This document shows, piece by piece, positions 18,737-28,034 of a stretch of DNA of 53,127 bases (positions within the stretch are counted from its first letter, which is position 1; each line of letters begins with the position of its first letter). The translations under genes were made by a program, and so were the position numbers. Source of the DNA: a bacterium HR11 (GTDB taxonomy: Bacteria; Acidobacteriota; HRBIN11); assembly GCA_002898535.1 (NCBI GenBank), contig BEHN01000020.1, forward strand, positions 1-53,127, in the 5' to 3' direction. The notes under the pieces are model-generated. The model was not told the origin of the DNA. It saw only the letters and a program-made list of their open reading frames with translations, and did not search any database.

Positions 18737-19240
18737 TCACGGACGGCCCGTCATCTCCGTGCGTTGGTCGAAGAGCGCTTGAATCCGGTGGACGGCTTCC
18801 GTGAGGTCCCGTAGGTACAGGCCGGGGTCGACGGCCGATGTCATCTGGTCCATCAGGTGTTCCAGGTCTTGCAGAGCCTGGATGAGGGCCGTGTCTATCT
18901 CATAGAGACGTGTCATCTGTTCGACGGTCAGCGGTCCCCGGCTGAAGAAATCTGCATACGTGTAATCGGCCGTCCGGAGGCGGTCGGCCAGTTGGGTCAT
19001 CCGGTGGGCCAGAAATTCGACGTCGTCGAGCAGGTCGACCCGGCCGCTCCGGAGGAGGAAGTTACGGAATGCACCCAACTGACCTCGGTAGCGGTCCAGC
19101 TCGTCGGCCAGGTAGGCCCGCAGGCGGTGGTCTGTCTGGACGGCCGCCCCGGACTCTTGATAGCCCCGCACGTCGGGCAGACGGGCCCCGATGGCTTTTC
19201 GGAAGCGTTGCTCGTACTGCTTCAGATTCGGCCGCGCCAA
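18737..19240 (-). CDS. conserved-looking helical protein of unknown function
   Basis: This 167-residue, mostly helical, charged protein has no signal peptide or membrane segment. The middle contains a long amphipathic stretch with alternating hydrophobic and acidic/basic residues (LLDDVEFLAHRMTQLADRL), consistent with a coiled coil or helical bundle. I do not recognise the family. The composition is clearly coding. The neighbouring zinc-ribbon gene downstream on the same strand may be functionally linked, since similar zinc-ribbon plus coiled-coil pairs occur in bacteria; this is inference. Confidence 0.75.
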   Translation of the reverse strand: MARPNLKQYEQRFRKAIGARLPDVRGYQESGAAVQTDHRLRAYLADELDRYRGQLGAFRNFLLRSGRVDLLDDVEFLAHRMTQLADRLRTADYTYADFFSRGPLTVEQMTRLYEIDTALIQALQDLEHLMDQMTSAVDPGLYLRDLTEAVHRIQALFDQRTEMTGRP

Positions 19241-19339
19241 TGACCCCCTCGAGGAAAGCGATGGGGCAGTGAGTCAGGTCGGCAGATAGCAGGCGAGACG
19301 CCTGCGCGCCAGACAACGGGACGGGGCTCGGACCCTCGA

Positions 19340-19449
19340 CATCCGACCCCAGACCATGGACCATAGACCATGGACCATAGACCATGGACCCCTTGGGCCC
19401 AAGCCGGTCCATGGTCTGGGGTCTATGGTCTGTGGTCGATGGTCGGATG
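19340..19449. repeat. palindromic heptad element A with conserved 23-bp core
   Basis: Perfect 9-bp ends CATCCGACC (19340-19348) and GGTCGGATG (19441-19449) enclose two arms of period-7 units (GGACCAT/AGACCAT, and the complement on the other arm). The 23-bp core at 19387-19409 is centred on TTGGGCCCAA. The core agrees at 22 of 23 positions with the one at 27.39 kb and 21 of 23 with the one at 25.22 kb. A further GTTTATGAGACGG, like the outer end of the other elements, lies at about 19472-19484. The unit lies in the 278-bp gap between secA and the unknown protein, and nothing else is visible there apart from a small hairpin at 19289-19305. Confidence 0.85.
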
Positions 19450-19518
19450 GACGCGAGCGCTTCCAGGCGCCGTTTATGAGACGGCTTGTAACACATTTTT
19501 TCCCCATTGCCCGACCCT

Positions 19519-22350
19519 CTAAGCCGTCTCTCGGAGGAGACAGCATTTCTTGTACTTCTTGCCGCTCCCGCATGGACAGGGGTCGTTGCGACCGACCTTC
19601 GGCTGGGCCCGCCGGAAGGTCTTGGGGACGCCGGCCGCGGCGGCCTCGGCCGGTTCGTCCTCGGCGACGGCCGTCGCCGGGGCGGCCCGGGCTGAGACGG
19701 CCCGCTGGACCTCGGGCCGGGACATCTGGTACCGCCGGGGCGTGCGGCGTCGGACGACGGCCGTCTCGGGGACCTCGACCTGGACCCAGTAGATGTACCG
19801 GAGGGCCGTCTCCTCGATGCGGTCGAGCATTTCCTCAAACAGATGGAAGCTCTCCCGCTTGAACTCGACGAGGGGGTCCCGCTGGCCGAACCCCCGCAGG
19901 CCGATCGTGTCCCGCAAGAGGTCGAGGGCGTACAGGTGCTCCTTCCAGTGGGTGTCGATGACGTAGAGGACGACGTCTCGCAGGAAGGCGTTCCACCGGT
20001 CGGCGTCGGGGACGAGGACGGCTTTGGCCCGAAGGCGCTCCCGGAGCTGTTCGACGAGCCAGTCCTGGAGGGCCGTCGGGCTCATGACGTGGGCGTCCGT
20101 CGCCGCCCGGTAGAGCTCATCCGGAGCGACGTTCCACTGAAAGACCTCATGGATGCCCTGGGCGAGGCTCGCCCAGTCCCAGTCCGGCGGGTCCCGCCGC
20201 TCGGGGCAGGCGTCGGCGACGAGGCGCCCGACGACGTTTTCCAGGGCATTGTCCAGGAAGTTCGCGACGGGGTCCCCGCCGGCCATGATGCGGTGGCGCA
20301 GGCCGTAAATGAGCTCCCGCTGGCGGTTCATGACGTCGTCGTATTCCAGCAGGTGCTTCCGGATGTCGAAGTGCCACTGCTCGACCTTCTTCTGGGCGTT
20401 CTCGATGAGCTTCGTGATCGTCCGGTGCTCGATGGGCTCGTCGTCGGGCATCCCGAGCCGGTGCATCAGGCGCTTGAGACGGTCCCCGCCGAAAAGCCTC
20501 AGGAGCTCGTCTTCCAACGACAGGAAGAACTGCGATGACCCAGGGTCGCCCTGCCGGCCGGCCCGGCCCCGGAGCTGGTTGTCGATCCGACGGGCTTCGT
20601 GGCGCTCCGTCCCGATGACGTGGAGGCCGCCGAGCTGGACGACCTTCTCGTGGTCCCGGGCGGACTCCTCCCGGATGCGGACCATCTCGGGGATGACCGA
20701 CAGGTCCAGACCGTCGAGTTCCTGGGCTATCTTGCGAGCTGTCTCCAGGTCGTCCCGCAGGACGGCCTTGATGAAGAGCTCGACCCGCCAGTCGTAGCGG
20801 CTGAAGCCCTGCCGTTCGAGGAGCTTGGCGCAGAGGGCCTCGGGGTTGCCGCCCAGGATGATGTCCGTCCCCCGGCCGGCCATGTTCGTGGCGATCGTGA
20901 CGGCCCCGCTCCGACCGGCCTGGGCGACGATCTCGGCCTCCTTTTCGTGGTACTTGGCGTTGAGGACGACGTGGGGGATGCCCTCCCGGCGGAGCATCTG
21001 GCTGAGACGCTCGGACTTCTCGATGGACGTCGTCCCGACGAGGATGGGCCGGCCCATCTCGTGAAGTTCCTTGATGGCCCGGACGACGGCCCGGAACTTG
21101 GCGGCCTCCGTCTTGTAGATGACGTCGGGGTACTCGGTCCGCCGGAGGGGCTTGTTGGTCGGGATGACGACGACGTCGAGGTTGTAAATCTTCTCGAACT
21201 CGGCCGCTTCCGTCGCCGCCGTCCCCGTCATCCCGGCCAGCTTCTTGTACATCCGGAAGTAGTTCTGAATCGTGATCGTCGCCAGCGTCTGGTTTTCCGT
21301 CTCGATGCGGACGCCCTCCTTGGCCTCGAGGGCCTGATGGAGACCGTCACTGTACCGGCGACCCGGCATCAGGCGGCCCGTAAATTCGTCGACGAGGATG
21401 ACCTTGCCGTCCTTGACGATGTAGTCGACTTCGTTCTTGAACAGGTAGTGGGCCCGGATGGCCTGGATGACGCCCTGGAGGTCGTCCAGGTGCCGAGGGT
21501 CGTAGAGATTCTCAATGTGAAGGAGCTCCTCGACGTGATGAACGCCCGTCTCGGTCAGGGTGACCGTCTTACGCTTCTCGTCCAGCTCGAAGTCCTCGCC
21601 GGGCCGGAGGCGGCGGGCCACGCGATCGTAGACGTAATACCGGGACGTGTCCTCCTCGACGGGGCCTGAAATGATGAGGGGCGTCCGGGCCTCGTCGATG
21701 AGGATGCTGTCGACCTCGTCGACGATGGCGTAGTTGTGGCCCCGCTGGACCATGTCTTCGAGCCGGACCTTCATGTTGTCCCGCAGGTAGTCGAAGCCGA
21801 ACTCGTTGTTCGTCCCATACGTGATGTCGCAAGCGTAGGCCCGGCGGCGCTCCTCATCGTTCATGTCGTGCTGGATGACGCCGACGGTCAGGCCCAGAAA
21901 CTCGTAGACGGGACCCATCCAGTAGCGGTCCCGCTTGGCCAAGTAGTCGTTGACGGTGACGATGTGGACGCCCTCGCCCGTCAAGGCGTTGAGGTAGGCC
22001 GGGAGCGTGGCGACCAGGGTCTTCCCCTCGCCGGTCGCCATCTCGGCGATCTTGCCCTCGTGGAGGACGATCCCGCCCATGAGCTGAACGTCGAAGTGAC
22101 GCATGTTGAGGACCCGGCGGGCCGCCTCCCGGACGACGGCAAAGGCCTCGACGAGGAGGTCGTCCAGCGTCTCGCCGGCGGCCAGCCGGCGCTTGAACTC
22201 GTCGGTCTTCGCCCGAAGCTCGGCGTCTGAGAGCCTCTGCATGTCGGGCTCCAGGGCGTTGATGCGGTCGACGATGCGCCGGAGCCGCCGGATTTCCCGT
22301 TCGTTTTTCGTCCCGAAGATCTTGCCCAGGACGGTCGTGATCAGTGACAT
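19519..22350 (-). CDS. secA: preprotein translocase ATPase SecA
   Basis: This 943-residue motor drives Sec-dependent export through SecYEG. Walker A is MATGEGKT (residues 104-111) and the DEAD-type Walker B is in [19 protein letters not shown]. The preprotein cross-linking domain, helical scaffold and wing domains are all in order. The C-terminal SEC-C zinc motif [13 protein letters not shown], which binds SecB or ribosomes in many bacteria, is intact. The length is typical. An Ala/Arg-rich linker of about 60 residues precedes the zinc motif. It stands alone, flanked by repeat-bearing gaps. Confidence 0.98.
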   Translation of the reverse strand: MSLITTVLGKIFGTKNEREIRRLRRIVDRINALEPDMQRLSDAELRAKTDEFKRRLAAGETLDDLLVEAFAVVREAARRVLNMRHFDVQLMGGIVLHEGKIAEMATGEGKTLVATLPAYLNALTGEGVHIVTVNDYLAKRDRYWMGPVYEFLGLTVGVIQHDMNDEERRRAYACDITYGTNNEFGFDYLRDNMKVRLEDMVQRGHNYAIVDEVDSILIDEARTPLIISGPVEEDTSRYYVYDRVARRLRPGEDFELDEKRKTVTLTETGVHHVEELLHIENLYDPRHLDDLQGVIQAIRAHYLFKNEVDYIVKDGKVILVDEFTGRLMPGRRYSDGLHQALEAKEGVRIETENQTLATITIQNYFRMYKKLAGMTGTAATEAAEFEKIYNLDVVVIPTNKPLRRTEYPDVIYKTEAAKFRAVVRAIKELHEMGRPILVGTTSIEKSERLSQMLRREGIPHVVLNAKYHEKEAEIVAQAGRSGAVTIATNMAGRGTDIILGGNPEALCAKLLERQGFSRYDWRVELFIKAVLRDDLETARKIAQELDGLDLSVIPEMVRIREESARDHEKVVQLGGLHVIGTERHEARRIDNQLRGRAGRQGDPGSSQFFLSLEDELLRLFGGDRLKRLMHRLGMPDDEPIEHRTITKLIENAQKKVEQWHFDIRKHLLEYDDVMNRQRELIYGLRHRIMAGGDPVANFLDNALENVVGRLVADACPERRDPPDWDWASLAQGIHEVFQWNVAPDELYRAATDAHVMSPTALQDWLVEQLRERLRAKAVLVPDADRWNAFLRDVVLYVIDTHWKEHLYALDLLRDTIGLRGFGQRDPLVEFKRESFHLFEEMLDRIEETALRYIYWVQVEVPETAVVRRRTPRRYQMSRPEVQRAVSARAAPATAVAEDEPAEAAAAGVPKTFRRAQPKVGRNDPCPCGSGKKYKKCCLLRETA

Positions 22351-22715
22351 AGCGGAGTTCCGTCCAGTTCCCTCATGATGTTTTCAGGGCCGGGGTCGGG
22401 TTTCGGGAATCAGGGGTCGGGAAGCAGGGACCCGCATCCCTATACCTCCGCCCCTAAAGAGTCTGATACCGAGCCCCCAAGACCCCACGTTAAGTAATCA
22501 TCGCTCTGAGCCGACCCAAAAGCAACCGGTCCATCAGCAGAGCCGTTCGGTTCGGGAGAATGGTGTCGGGACAGCCTTTCCCACGGTCCGAAATAAAGGG
22601 CGAACAGCGAATGGGGCCCTACTTCCCCTTCGCCCGTCCATCCGCTGACAGGATACCGACGTTCCCCACCCATGGTCCATAGTCTATGGTCCATGGTCGA
22701 TGGTCTTATGGTCTT
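22351..22715. repeat. repeat-filled gap upstream of secA
   Basis: No gene is visible. Contents: a GGGTCGGG/GGGAATC period-7-like stretch at about 22388-22430; a dispersed-repeat copy on the minus strand at 22538-22597 whose CCATTCTCCCGAACCGAACG block is very close to the copy at 27.5 kb; and six heptads of GGTCCAT/AGTCTAT type at 22674-22715. The last heptad ends at 22715, flush with the stop codon (complement of 22716-22718) of the metallopeptidase gene. The secA promoter presumably lies at about 22355-22480 but I could not identify it. Confidence 0.75.
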
Positions 22716-24008
22716 TCACGGCGTGGCGACCCAGAAATGGACGGTCCGGTCCTCCCGGCGGACGTCCCACCGGACGGCGAGGACCCGGTCGGCCCGGGCC
22801 CGGCGGTCCATCGCCTGCCGGACGGCCTGCTCGAATTCCCGAGCGTCCGTCTCCGACTCCCACCGGGTCACGGCCTCCCACCGCCAGCTCTGGGGACCCT
22901 GCTGAACGAGCACGCTCATGTCGCCGGCCCATCCGTCGGCGGCCCGGGCGGCCGTCGGGCGGTCCGTAAAGTGTTCCAGCCATATGAGCCAGCTTAGCTC
23001 GCCGACCCGGTCCCGGTCCAGGACTCGGCCGGGCGGGGGCGTCGGCGGCGGCACGGGTCGGCCCGGGCGGTCCTGGAAGTAGCGCTCGGGGTGAAGGAGC
23101 TGGCTCGTGTCGGCCGGCGGGCGCCGGTAGAGGCCGTTGACGCCGGTCCAGCCGTCCCGCCGGAAGGCCGCCAGGACCAGCCGGAGGCCGTCGATGTAAG
23201 GAGCGACAAAGAGCCGGACGAGCCAGGGCGGGTAGCGGGCGTCGCCGGCCGGGAAGTCGGCGAAGGCTTCCAGGAGCTGGTCCATGGCCTCGGGGTCGGC
23301 CTCCAGGAGCTCGGCAAGATTTGTCGTGTCCAGGCCCATCGTCTCCATTTGGTATTGGAGCATGACGAGAGTGGCATCGCCCTCGGCGACGGCTTGACGG
23401 GCCATACGGGCTTCCCCATCCTGTTGGACTTCCCGGCCATATAGATAGGGCACCAAGTCAAAGTTCTGGTCGACCAGGGCATGGGAAAGCTCGTGGACGA
23501 TGATTAACCGTTCGGTTAAGCCCAGCGTGTCCTGGCGCCAAAACAGGGCCCGGCTCCGGGGGTCATACACCCCGACGACCTGTTCTCGGTAGAGGGACTC
23601 CACGAGGGGCCATAGACTCTGCCGGGCCTCGAGGAGGCCCAAGAGCTGGAGGATCTTCTCGCTGGCCTCATACCGGCGGGCCTGCTCTTTCCGCTCGGAC
23701 TCCAAGAGTTGGCGAAGCGTGGCGTCTGTCAGGGGCTTCGTCGTCAACAGGCGGCGGAATCGAAGCTGGCGGATCCGCTCGGCGGCGTCCATCAGGGGCC
23801 GGAGGGCTTCCGGGGAGGATGATGCGACGGGGGCTGGCCCGATGTGAAGAGGGTGAATGGCGAACGGCGAACGGCGAATCGCTATCTGCCCTCCCAGGGC
23901 GGAGGACGCATCCGAGGCCGAGGGAAGCGCCCCGTAGCCGCTACCGAACCCGCCGACGGCGAGGGCCAGACCGACGACGATGAGGCCGACCCATCGAGAC
24001 CGCCTCAT
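22716..24008 (-). CDS. exported HExxH putative metallopeptidase
   Basis: This 430-residue protein has an N-terminal hydrophobic signal (RWVGLIVVGLALAVGG). A zinc-binding HELSH motif lies at about residues 172-176 in context LIIVHELSHALVDQNF, preceded by YDPRSRALFW. The layout resembles uncharacterised bacterial proteins annotated as putative metallopeptidases, and the third zinc ligand is not certain. The start at 24008 is used because the 18 codons before it are the translation of a TGCATCC period-7 array. Inside the gene, residues about 42-53 (IAIRRSPFAIHP) are encoded by a GGCGAAC heptad array, so repeat DNA seems to have entered the coding sequence in frame in the linker after the signal. 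Confidence 0.8.
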   Translation of the reverse strand: MRRSRWVGLIVVGLALAVGGFGSGYGALPSASDASSALGGQIAIRRSPFAIHPLHIGPAPVASSSPEALRPLMDAAERIRQLRFRRLLTTKPLTDATLRQLLESERKEQARRYEASEKILQLLGLLEARQSLWPLVESLYREQVVGVYDPRSRALFWRQDTLGLTERLIIVHELSHALVDQNFDLVPYLYGREVQQDGEARMARQAVAEGDATLVMLQYQMETMGLDTTNLAELLEADPEAMDQLLEAFADFPAGDARYPPWLVRLFVAPYIDGLRLVLAAFRRDGWTGVNGLYRRPPADTSQLLHPERYFQDRPGRPVPPPTPPPGRVLDRDRVGELSWLIWLEHFTDRPTAARAADGWAGDMSVLVQQGPQSWRWEAVTRWESETDAREFEQAVRQAMDRRARADRVLAVRWDVRREDRTVHFWVATP

Positions 24009-24034
24009 GCGTGCCTCCCTGCCCCGAGACCCGT

Positions 24035-24085
24035 CTTGCATCCTGCATCCCGTATCTTGCATTCTTGCATCTTCCGTCTTCCGGA
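24035..24085. repeat. period-7 array (TTGCATC-type) before a ribosome site
   Basis: About six heptads of TTGCATC/CTGCATC type fill most of the 86-bp gap between the divergent metallopeptidase and nucleotidyltransferase genes. They end at the CCGGAGG ribosome site of the latter. A near-identical arrangement precedes the zinc-ribbon gene at 27600. Confidence 0.85.
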
Positions 24086-24094
24086 GGCAAGGCC

Positions 24095-25120
24095 ATGCAG
24101 GTCCTGATCCTGGCGGCCGGGTACGGCATGCGGCTCCGGCCCCTGACGCTCGTGTATCCCAAAGTCCTGGTCCCCGTCCTGAACGTCCCCCTCCTCCAGC
24201 TTCAGTTGGACCGACTTCGGGGCGACGGCCGAATCCGAGAAATCTATGTCAACCGGCACTACATGGCCGACCGGTTCCCGCCGCCGACGGCCTGGGACAG
24301 CCCCGTCCCGGTCCAGTATCTCGACGAAGCCGACTTTCCCTACGGCACGGGTGGGGCGATCCGAAACCTCTGGAATGCGACGGGTCGGTCCGACGACGTC
24401 CTCGTCCTCAACGGGGATTCCCTGGGGCTCGTCGATACGGCGGCCTTTCTGGACTTTGCCCTGGGGACCGACGCCGACGCCGTCCTGTACGTGCGGACGG
24501 TGAACGCCGGGGCTTCCGATTATACCCTTTTCTACCTGGACCCGAGGACGTCCGACCTGTACCCCTCGGCGGCGCCCGGCCGGGCGGCCGTCCTGTACGC
24601 TGGGCTGGCCTTCCTGCGCACGTCGGCCCTCCGGGGCCTGCCGACCGAATTCCCGTCCGACTGGTTCCGGGACGCCGTCGCCCCGGCCTGGCAGGCCGGG
24701 ACCCTCCGCCTCGTCGGCTATCGGGACGACGGTCCCTGGTGGGACTTCGGGCACGCCGACCGCTTCCGGGCGACCTACAGGGATCTTGTCCGGACCTGGC
24801 AGGCACGGCCGGCGGCCTTTGGCTCGCTCCGGTCCCGCCTGGAAGCGGCGGGAACCTGGCGTCGCCCCGGCCTATGGGTTCATCCGACGGCGCATGTCGC
24901 CGACGATGTCGCCGTCGAAGAGTGGGCCGTCGTAGGGGCCGAATGTTTCGTCGAACGGGCCGCCCTTCGGGCCAGCGTCCTGGACCGGTCCGTCCGGGCC
25001 CGGCGGACTCGCCTGGTGAACGCTTTCATCGGCCCGGCCGTCGTCATCGACGGCTTCGACATCGAGGACGCCATCGTGGCGGCCGACGCCTCGGAAAACC
25101 TCCAGACGTGGACTTGGTAG
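24095..25120 (+). CDS. NDP-sugar nucleotidyltransferase (sugar-1-phosphate)
   Basis: This 341-residue enzyme would transfer a nucleotide to a sugar-1-phosphate to make an activated sugar for surface glycans. The N-terminal Rossmann-like domain starts with the signature LILAAGYGMRLRP and conserved PKVLVPVLN, and the metal/nucleotide motif NGDSLG lies near residue 108. The C-terminal third is a left-handed beta-helix of hexapeptide repeats (PTAHVADDVAVEEWAVVG onward), as in mannose-1-phosphate guanylyltransferase-like or glucose-1-phosphate thymidylyltransferase-like proteins. The sugar cannot be decided. The ATG at 24095 follows GGAGG. Confidence 0.88.
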   Translation: MQVLILAAGYGMRLRPLTLVYPKVLVPVLNVPLLQLQLDRLRGDGRIREIYVNRHYMADRFPPPTAWDSPVPVQYLDEADFPYGTGGAIRNLWNATGRSDDVLVLNGDSLGLVDTAAFLDFALGTDADAVLYVRTVNAGASDYTLFYLDPRTSDLYPSAAPGRAAVLYAGLAFLRTSALRGLPTEFPSDWFRDAVAPAWQAGTLRLVGYRDDGPWWDFGHADRFRATYRDLVRTWQARPAAFGSLRSRLEAAGTWRRPGLWVHPTAHVADDVAVEEWAVVGAECFVERAALRASVLDRSVRARRTRLVNAFIGPAVVIDGFDIEDAIVAADASENLQTWTW

Positions 25121-25131
25121 TGCTTTGAACC

Positions 25132-25285
25132 GGTCTCATCAATCCGACGGGACCGGCGATATCCGACCCCGAACCATGGACCACAGACCCCGGACCATGG
25201 ACCATAGACCATGGACCATAGACCCCCTGGGCCCAAGCCAGTCTATGGTCTGTGGTCTATGGTCTATGGTCGGATTTATGAGATC
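25132..25285. repeat. palindromic heptad element B with terminal inverted repeats
   Basis: The 17-bp ends (25132-25148 and 25269-25285) are inverted copies matching at 15 of 17 positions, of the form GGTCTCATAAATCCGAC. Inside are period-7 ACCATGG/ACCATAG arms around the 23-bp core at 25221-25243, which has one mismatch to the core at 27.4 kb in the opposite orientation. The unit starts 11 bases after the nucleotidyltransferase stop. It encodes no protein. Confidence 0.88.
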
Positions 25286-25299
25286 GCTTGTCGTTATTA

Positions 25300-25371
25300 G
25301 GGCCCTTCGGTTCGTGAAAACCCGCATGGATTCAGCCTTTCCGACCCTTCGGGGCGGACGATTTTTTGAAG
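25300..25371 (-). repeat. dispersed repeat copy, minus strand
   Basis: On the minus strand this reads AAAAAATCGTCCGCCCCGAA, then GGAAAGGCTGAATCC, then TTTTCACGAACCGAAGGGCC. It is the CCGCCCCGAAGGG subtype, shared in part with 32249-32271, and lies 14 bases from element B. Confidence 0.8.
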
Positions 25372-25375
25372 GGAC

Positions 25376-25540
25376 AGAATGGCGAAGTGATAGAGGGACG
25401 GAGTGATGAAGTGACGACGAAGTAACGAAGTGACGAGCCAGGGTGATGGATGGTTCATAGCCCCTATCGGCTCATGGCCCATGTGGGCTCATAGCTCATA
25501 GCTGATGCTCATGGGACTATAAGCCATGAGCTGTGAGCCA
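25376..25540. repeat. period-8 array and palindromic GCTCAT array
   Basis: Positions 25381-25436 carry octads of ACGAAGTG/ACGAAGTA type. Positions 25469-25539 form another imperfect palindrome with different words: GCTCATGGC (25470-25478) pairs with GCCATGAGC (25523-25531), and GGCTCA pairs with TGAGCC at the outer edge. This shows that the palindromic-array design is not tied to a single word. Confidence 0.75.
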
Positions 25541-25660
25541 ATAAAGCCGAATCCATGCGGGTTTTCACGAACCGAACGGCCCTGCTATGTTAGAAGCGGT
25601 CTCATAAATCCCACGGCCCCCTCTCCCCCTGGGAGAGGGGCTGGCAGCGGTTGATGAGAT
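25541..25660. repeat. dispersed repeat copy plus mini-element with the same ends
   Basis: Positions 25541-25587 carry a plus-strand repeat copy ending CACGAACCGAACGGCCCTG. At 25598-25611, GGTCTCATAAATCC faces GGTTGATGAGAT at 25649-25660, the same type of ends as element B. Here they bracket a different perfect hairpin, CCCCTCTCCC (25618-25627) with GGGAGAGGGG (25631-25640). The rest of the gap to 25707 contains only the malQ ribosome site. Confidence 0.75.
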
Positions 25661-25707
25661 AGGCACTCGAGACCTGACGCCGACCGCCGATCCCGGAGGT
25701 TCGGGCT

Positions 25708-27204
25708 ATGAGACGTCGGGGGAGCGGCATCCTGCTCCACGTCACTTCGCTACCGTCCCCTTTCGGGGTCGGGGACCTGGGTCCCTGGGCTTACCGGTTC
25801 GTGGACTTCTTGGCTGAGGCTCGACAGAGCTTCTGGCAGGTCCTCCCCCTGACCCCGACGGGCCCCGGCGGGGGCGCCTCCCCGTACAATGCCGTGTCGG
25901 CCTTTGCAGGCAATCCCCTCCTCATCAGCCCGGAACGCCTCGTCGAGGACGGCTGGCTGACTCCTGAAGACCTGGCGTCTCGTCCCGACTTGCCTGAAGA
26001 CCGGGTCGACTATCCTGGGGCCTACGCCTTCAAACGGCGCCTCCTGGAGAGGGCCTTCGAGCGGTTTGGGCCCCGTCGGCGGGACCCGGACTACCAACGG
26101 TTCGTCGAGGCGCATGCGGCCTGGCTCGATGACTATGCCCTCTTTGTGGCCCTGACGGAGCACTTCAGGGGTCAGACCTGGGACCGGTGGCCGCGTGTCC
26201 TGCGGGACCGGCATCCGGCGGCCCTGGACCGGGCGCGTCGACGTCTGGGCCGGCGGGTCGCCATGGAGAAGTTCTGGCAGTATCTGTTCTTTCGCCAATG
26301 GCAGGCCTTGCGGGCCTACGCCCGGGAGCAGGGTGTCCAGATCATCGGGGACCTCCCCATGTATGTCGATTATCACAGCGCCGACGCCTGGGCCCATCCC
26401 CACCTCTTCAAGCTGGACGACCAGAAGCGGCCGACCCACGTCGCCGGCGTCCCGCCCGACTACTTCAGCGCCACGGGTCAGCGGTGGGGCCACCCCGTCT
26501 ACCGGTGGGACGTCCTGCGTCAGCGGGGCTACGACTGGTGGGTCCGACGGATAGCGCACAACCTGAGTCTTTATGACTTCGTCCGAGTCGACCACTTTCG
26601 GGGCTTCGTGGCCTACTGGGAGGTCCCGGCCCATGAGCCGACGGCAGTCCACGGGTATTGGGTCGAGGCACCGGCCGACGACTTCTTTCGGACTCTGTCC
26701 AAACACTTTCCCTGCCTGCCCATCATCGCCGAGGACCTGGGCGTCATCACGCCGGACGTCCGGGAGGTCATGGAGCGATGGGGCTTTCCGGGCATGCGAG
26801 TCCTGCTTTTTGCCTTCGGACCCGACATGCCCACGAATCCGTATGCCCCGCACAATCACGTCCGGCACTGCGTCGTCTACACGGGGACCCACGATAACAA
26901 CACGGTCCGGGGCTGGTTCGAACAAGAAGCCTCGGACGAGGACCGCCACCGCCTCTTCCGATACCTGGGCCGGACGGTGACGGCTGACGAAGTGGCTTGG
27001 GAGATGGTCCGCTTGGCCATGATGTCGGTCGCCGACCGGGTCATCATCCCTATGCAGGACGTCCTCGGCCTGGGAGCCGAGGCTCGGATGAACACCCCGG
27101 CGACTCCGACGGGCAACTGGGAGTGGCGTCTCCAGCCTCATCAGATCACGTCGGAACTCGCCCGTCGCCTGGCCGACCTGACGGAAACCTACGGTCGGGC
27201 ATGA
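25708..27204 (+). CDS. malQ: 4-alpha-glucanotransferase (amylomaltase, GH77)
   Basis: This 498-residue cytoplasmic enzyme transfers 1,4-glucan segments between maltodextrins or glycogen-derived chains. The catalytic residues are all visible: nucleophile D295 in RVDHFRG, acid/base E342 in IIAEDLG and transition-state stabiliser D396 in THDNN. This is nearly the numbering of the Thermus amylomaltase. The N-terminal GILLHVTSLPSPFGVGDLG and the ASPYNAVSAFAGNP block are family hallmarks. The length is normal and GGAGG precedes the ATG. No other glycogen gene is adjacent. Confidence 0.96.
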   Translation: MRRRGSGILLHVTSLPSPFGVGDLGPWAYRFVDFLAEARQSFWQVLPLTPTGPGGGASPYNAVSAFAGNPLLISPERLVEDGWLTPEDLASRPDLPEDRVDYPGAYAFKRRLLERAFERFGPRRRDPDYQRFVEAHAAWLDDYALFVALTEHFRGQTWDRWPRVLRDRHPAALDRARRRLGRRVAMEKFWQYLFFRQWQALRAYAREQGVQIIGDLPMYVDYHSADAWAHPHLFKLDDQKRPTHVAGVPPDYFSATGQRWGHPVYRWDVLRQRGYDWWVRRIAHNLSLYDFVRVDHFRGFVAYWEVPAHEPTAVHGYWVEAPADDFFRTLSKHFPCLPIIAEDLGVITPDVREVMERWGFPGMRVLLFAFGPDMPTNPYAPHNHVRHCVVYTGTHDNNTVRGWFEQEASDEDRHRLFRYLGRTVTADEVAWEMVRLAMMSVADRVIIPMQDVLGLGAEARMNTPATPTGNWEWRLQPHQITSELARRLADLTETYGRA

Positions 27205-27599
27205 GTCACCCCCGCACACACCCTGGGCCCCTCTCGACGCGCCCCCAGCGTGACCCAATCCGCTCAAAACATTCTCCCTGGAGGAGCGGGCAAGGTGAGA
27301 GTCTTGATCTAAAGCTTCTTTCTCACGGGGGATCAGGGAGTTTTGTCATAAATCCGACCACAGACCACAGACCATAGACCGTAGACCGGCTTGGGCCCAG
27401 GGGGTCTATGGTCCATGGTCGGTGGTCTATGGTCGAATTTATGAGACTTGAAAAATCGTACTTCCCGGGGGATGGGAAAGGTTGTCTCGACGCCATTCTC
27501 ACGAACCGAATGGCTCTGGTATCTTGGGACCGTGGCTGTCTTGCATTCTGCATCTTGTGTCTTGTATCCTGCATCTCGGTTCCTCCCGGAGGCTGCGCC
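27205..27599. repeat. malQ-fmdB gap: palindromic element C, dispersed repeat and leader array
   Basis: Element C (27343-27447) has 17-bp ends matching at 14 of 17, heptad arms and the 23-bp core at 27384-27406 in inverted orientation relative to elements A and B. A dispersed-repeat copy abuts it at 27448-27521 (TTGAAAAATCGT to ATTCTCACGAACCGAATGGC). A TTGCATC-type heptad array follows at 27536-27577, just before the TCCCGGAGG ribosome site. Positions 27205-27342 show no gene and only short GC-rich sequence. Confidence 0.85.
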
Positions 27600-27959
27600 G
27601 TGCCGATCTATGAGTACATCTGTCACGACTGTCGGCGCCGGGTCAGCCTCTTCTGGTGGACGGCCCGCCAGGCCGAGACAGAGACGGCCCGGTGTCCCCG
27701 TTGTGGTCAGACGCGCCTGACCCGCATCCCCTCCCGGGTCGCCTTCCTGCGGTCCGAGGAAGACCGTCTCGAATCCCTCCTCGACCCTTCGCATCTCGGG
27801 GACGTCGACGAGAACGACCCCCGGAGCGTCGCCCGCTGGATGAAGCGGATGGGCCGGGAACTCGGTGAAGACCTCGGCGAAGATTGGGACGCAATGGTCG
27901 AAGAGATGGAGGCGGAGGGAGAGGCTTCCGGGGAGACAGGGGAGGGGTCCTCCGATTAG
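27600..27959 (+). CDS. FmdB-like zinc-ribbon protein
   Basis: This 119-residue protein starts at GTG 27600, seven bases after GGAGG. The start is fixed by the FmdB/CxxC family N-terminus PIYEYICHDC. Cysteines 8, 11, 32 and 35 form one zinc ribbon. The C-terminal half is strongly acidic (EDLGEDWDAMVEEMEAEGE) and helical. FmdB-family proteins are small putative regulators, and the molecular role is unknown. It lies upstream of the ABC exporter genes on the same strand, 75 bases apart. Confidence 0.88.
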   Translation: MPIYEYICHDCRRRVSLFWWTARQAETETARCPRCGQTRLTRIPSRVAFLRSEEDRLESLLDPSHLGDVDENDPRSVARWMKRMGRELGEDLGEDWDAMVEEMEAEGEASGETGEGSSD

Positions 27960-28034
27960 ATGCGGCATGCTTCCTGCCCCTTTCCCCCTTCGTGATTCGA
28001 GATTCTCGACTGCACATCGAGAGGGACGGTATCC

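Noticed and set aside
25121-25707. Insertion sequence in the repeat-rich gap
   Set aside because: There are terminal inverted repeats but no transposase frame and no obvious target duplication. The unit is better described as a small palindromic element.
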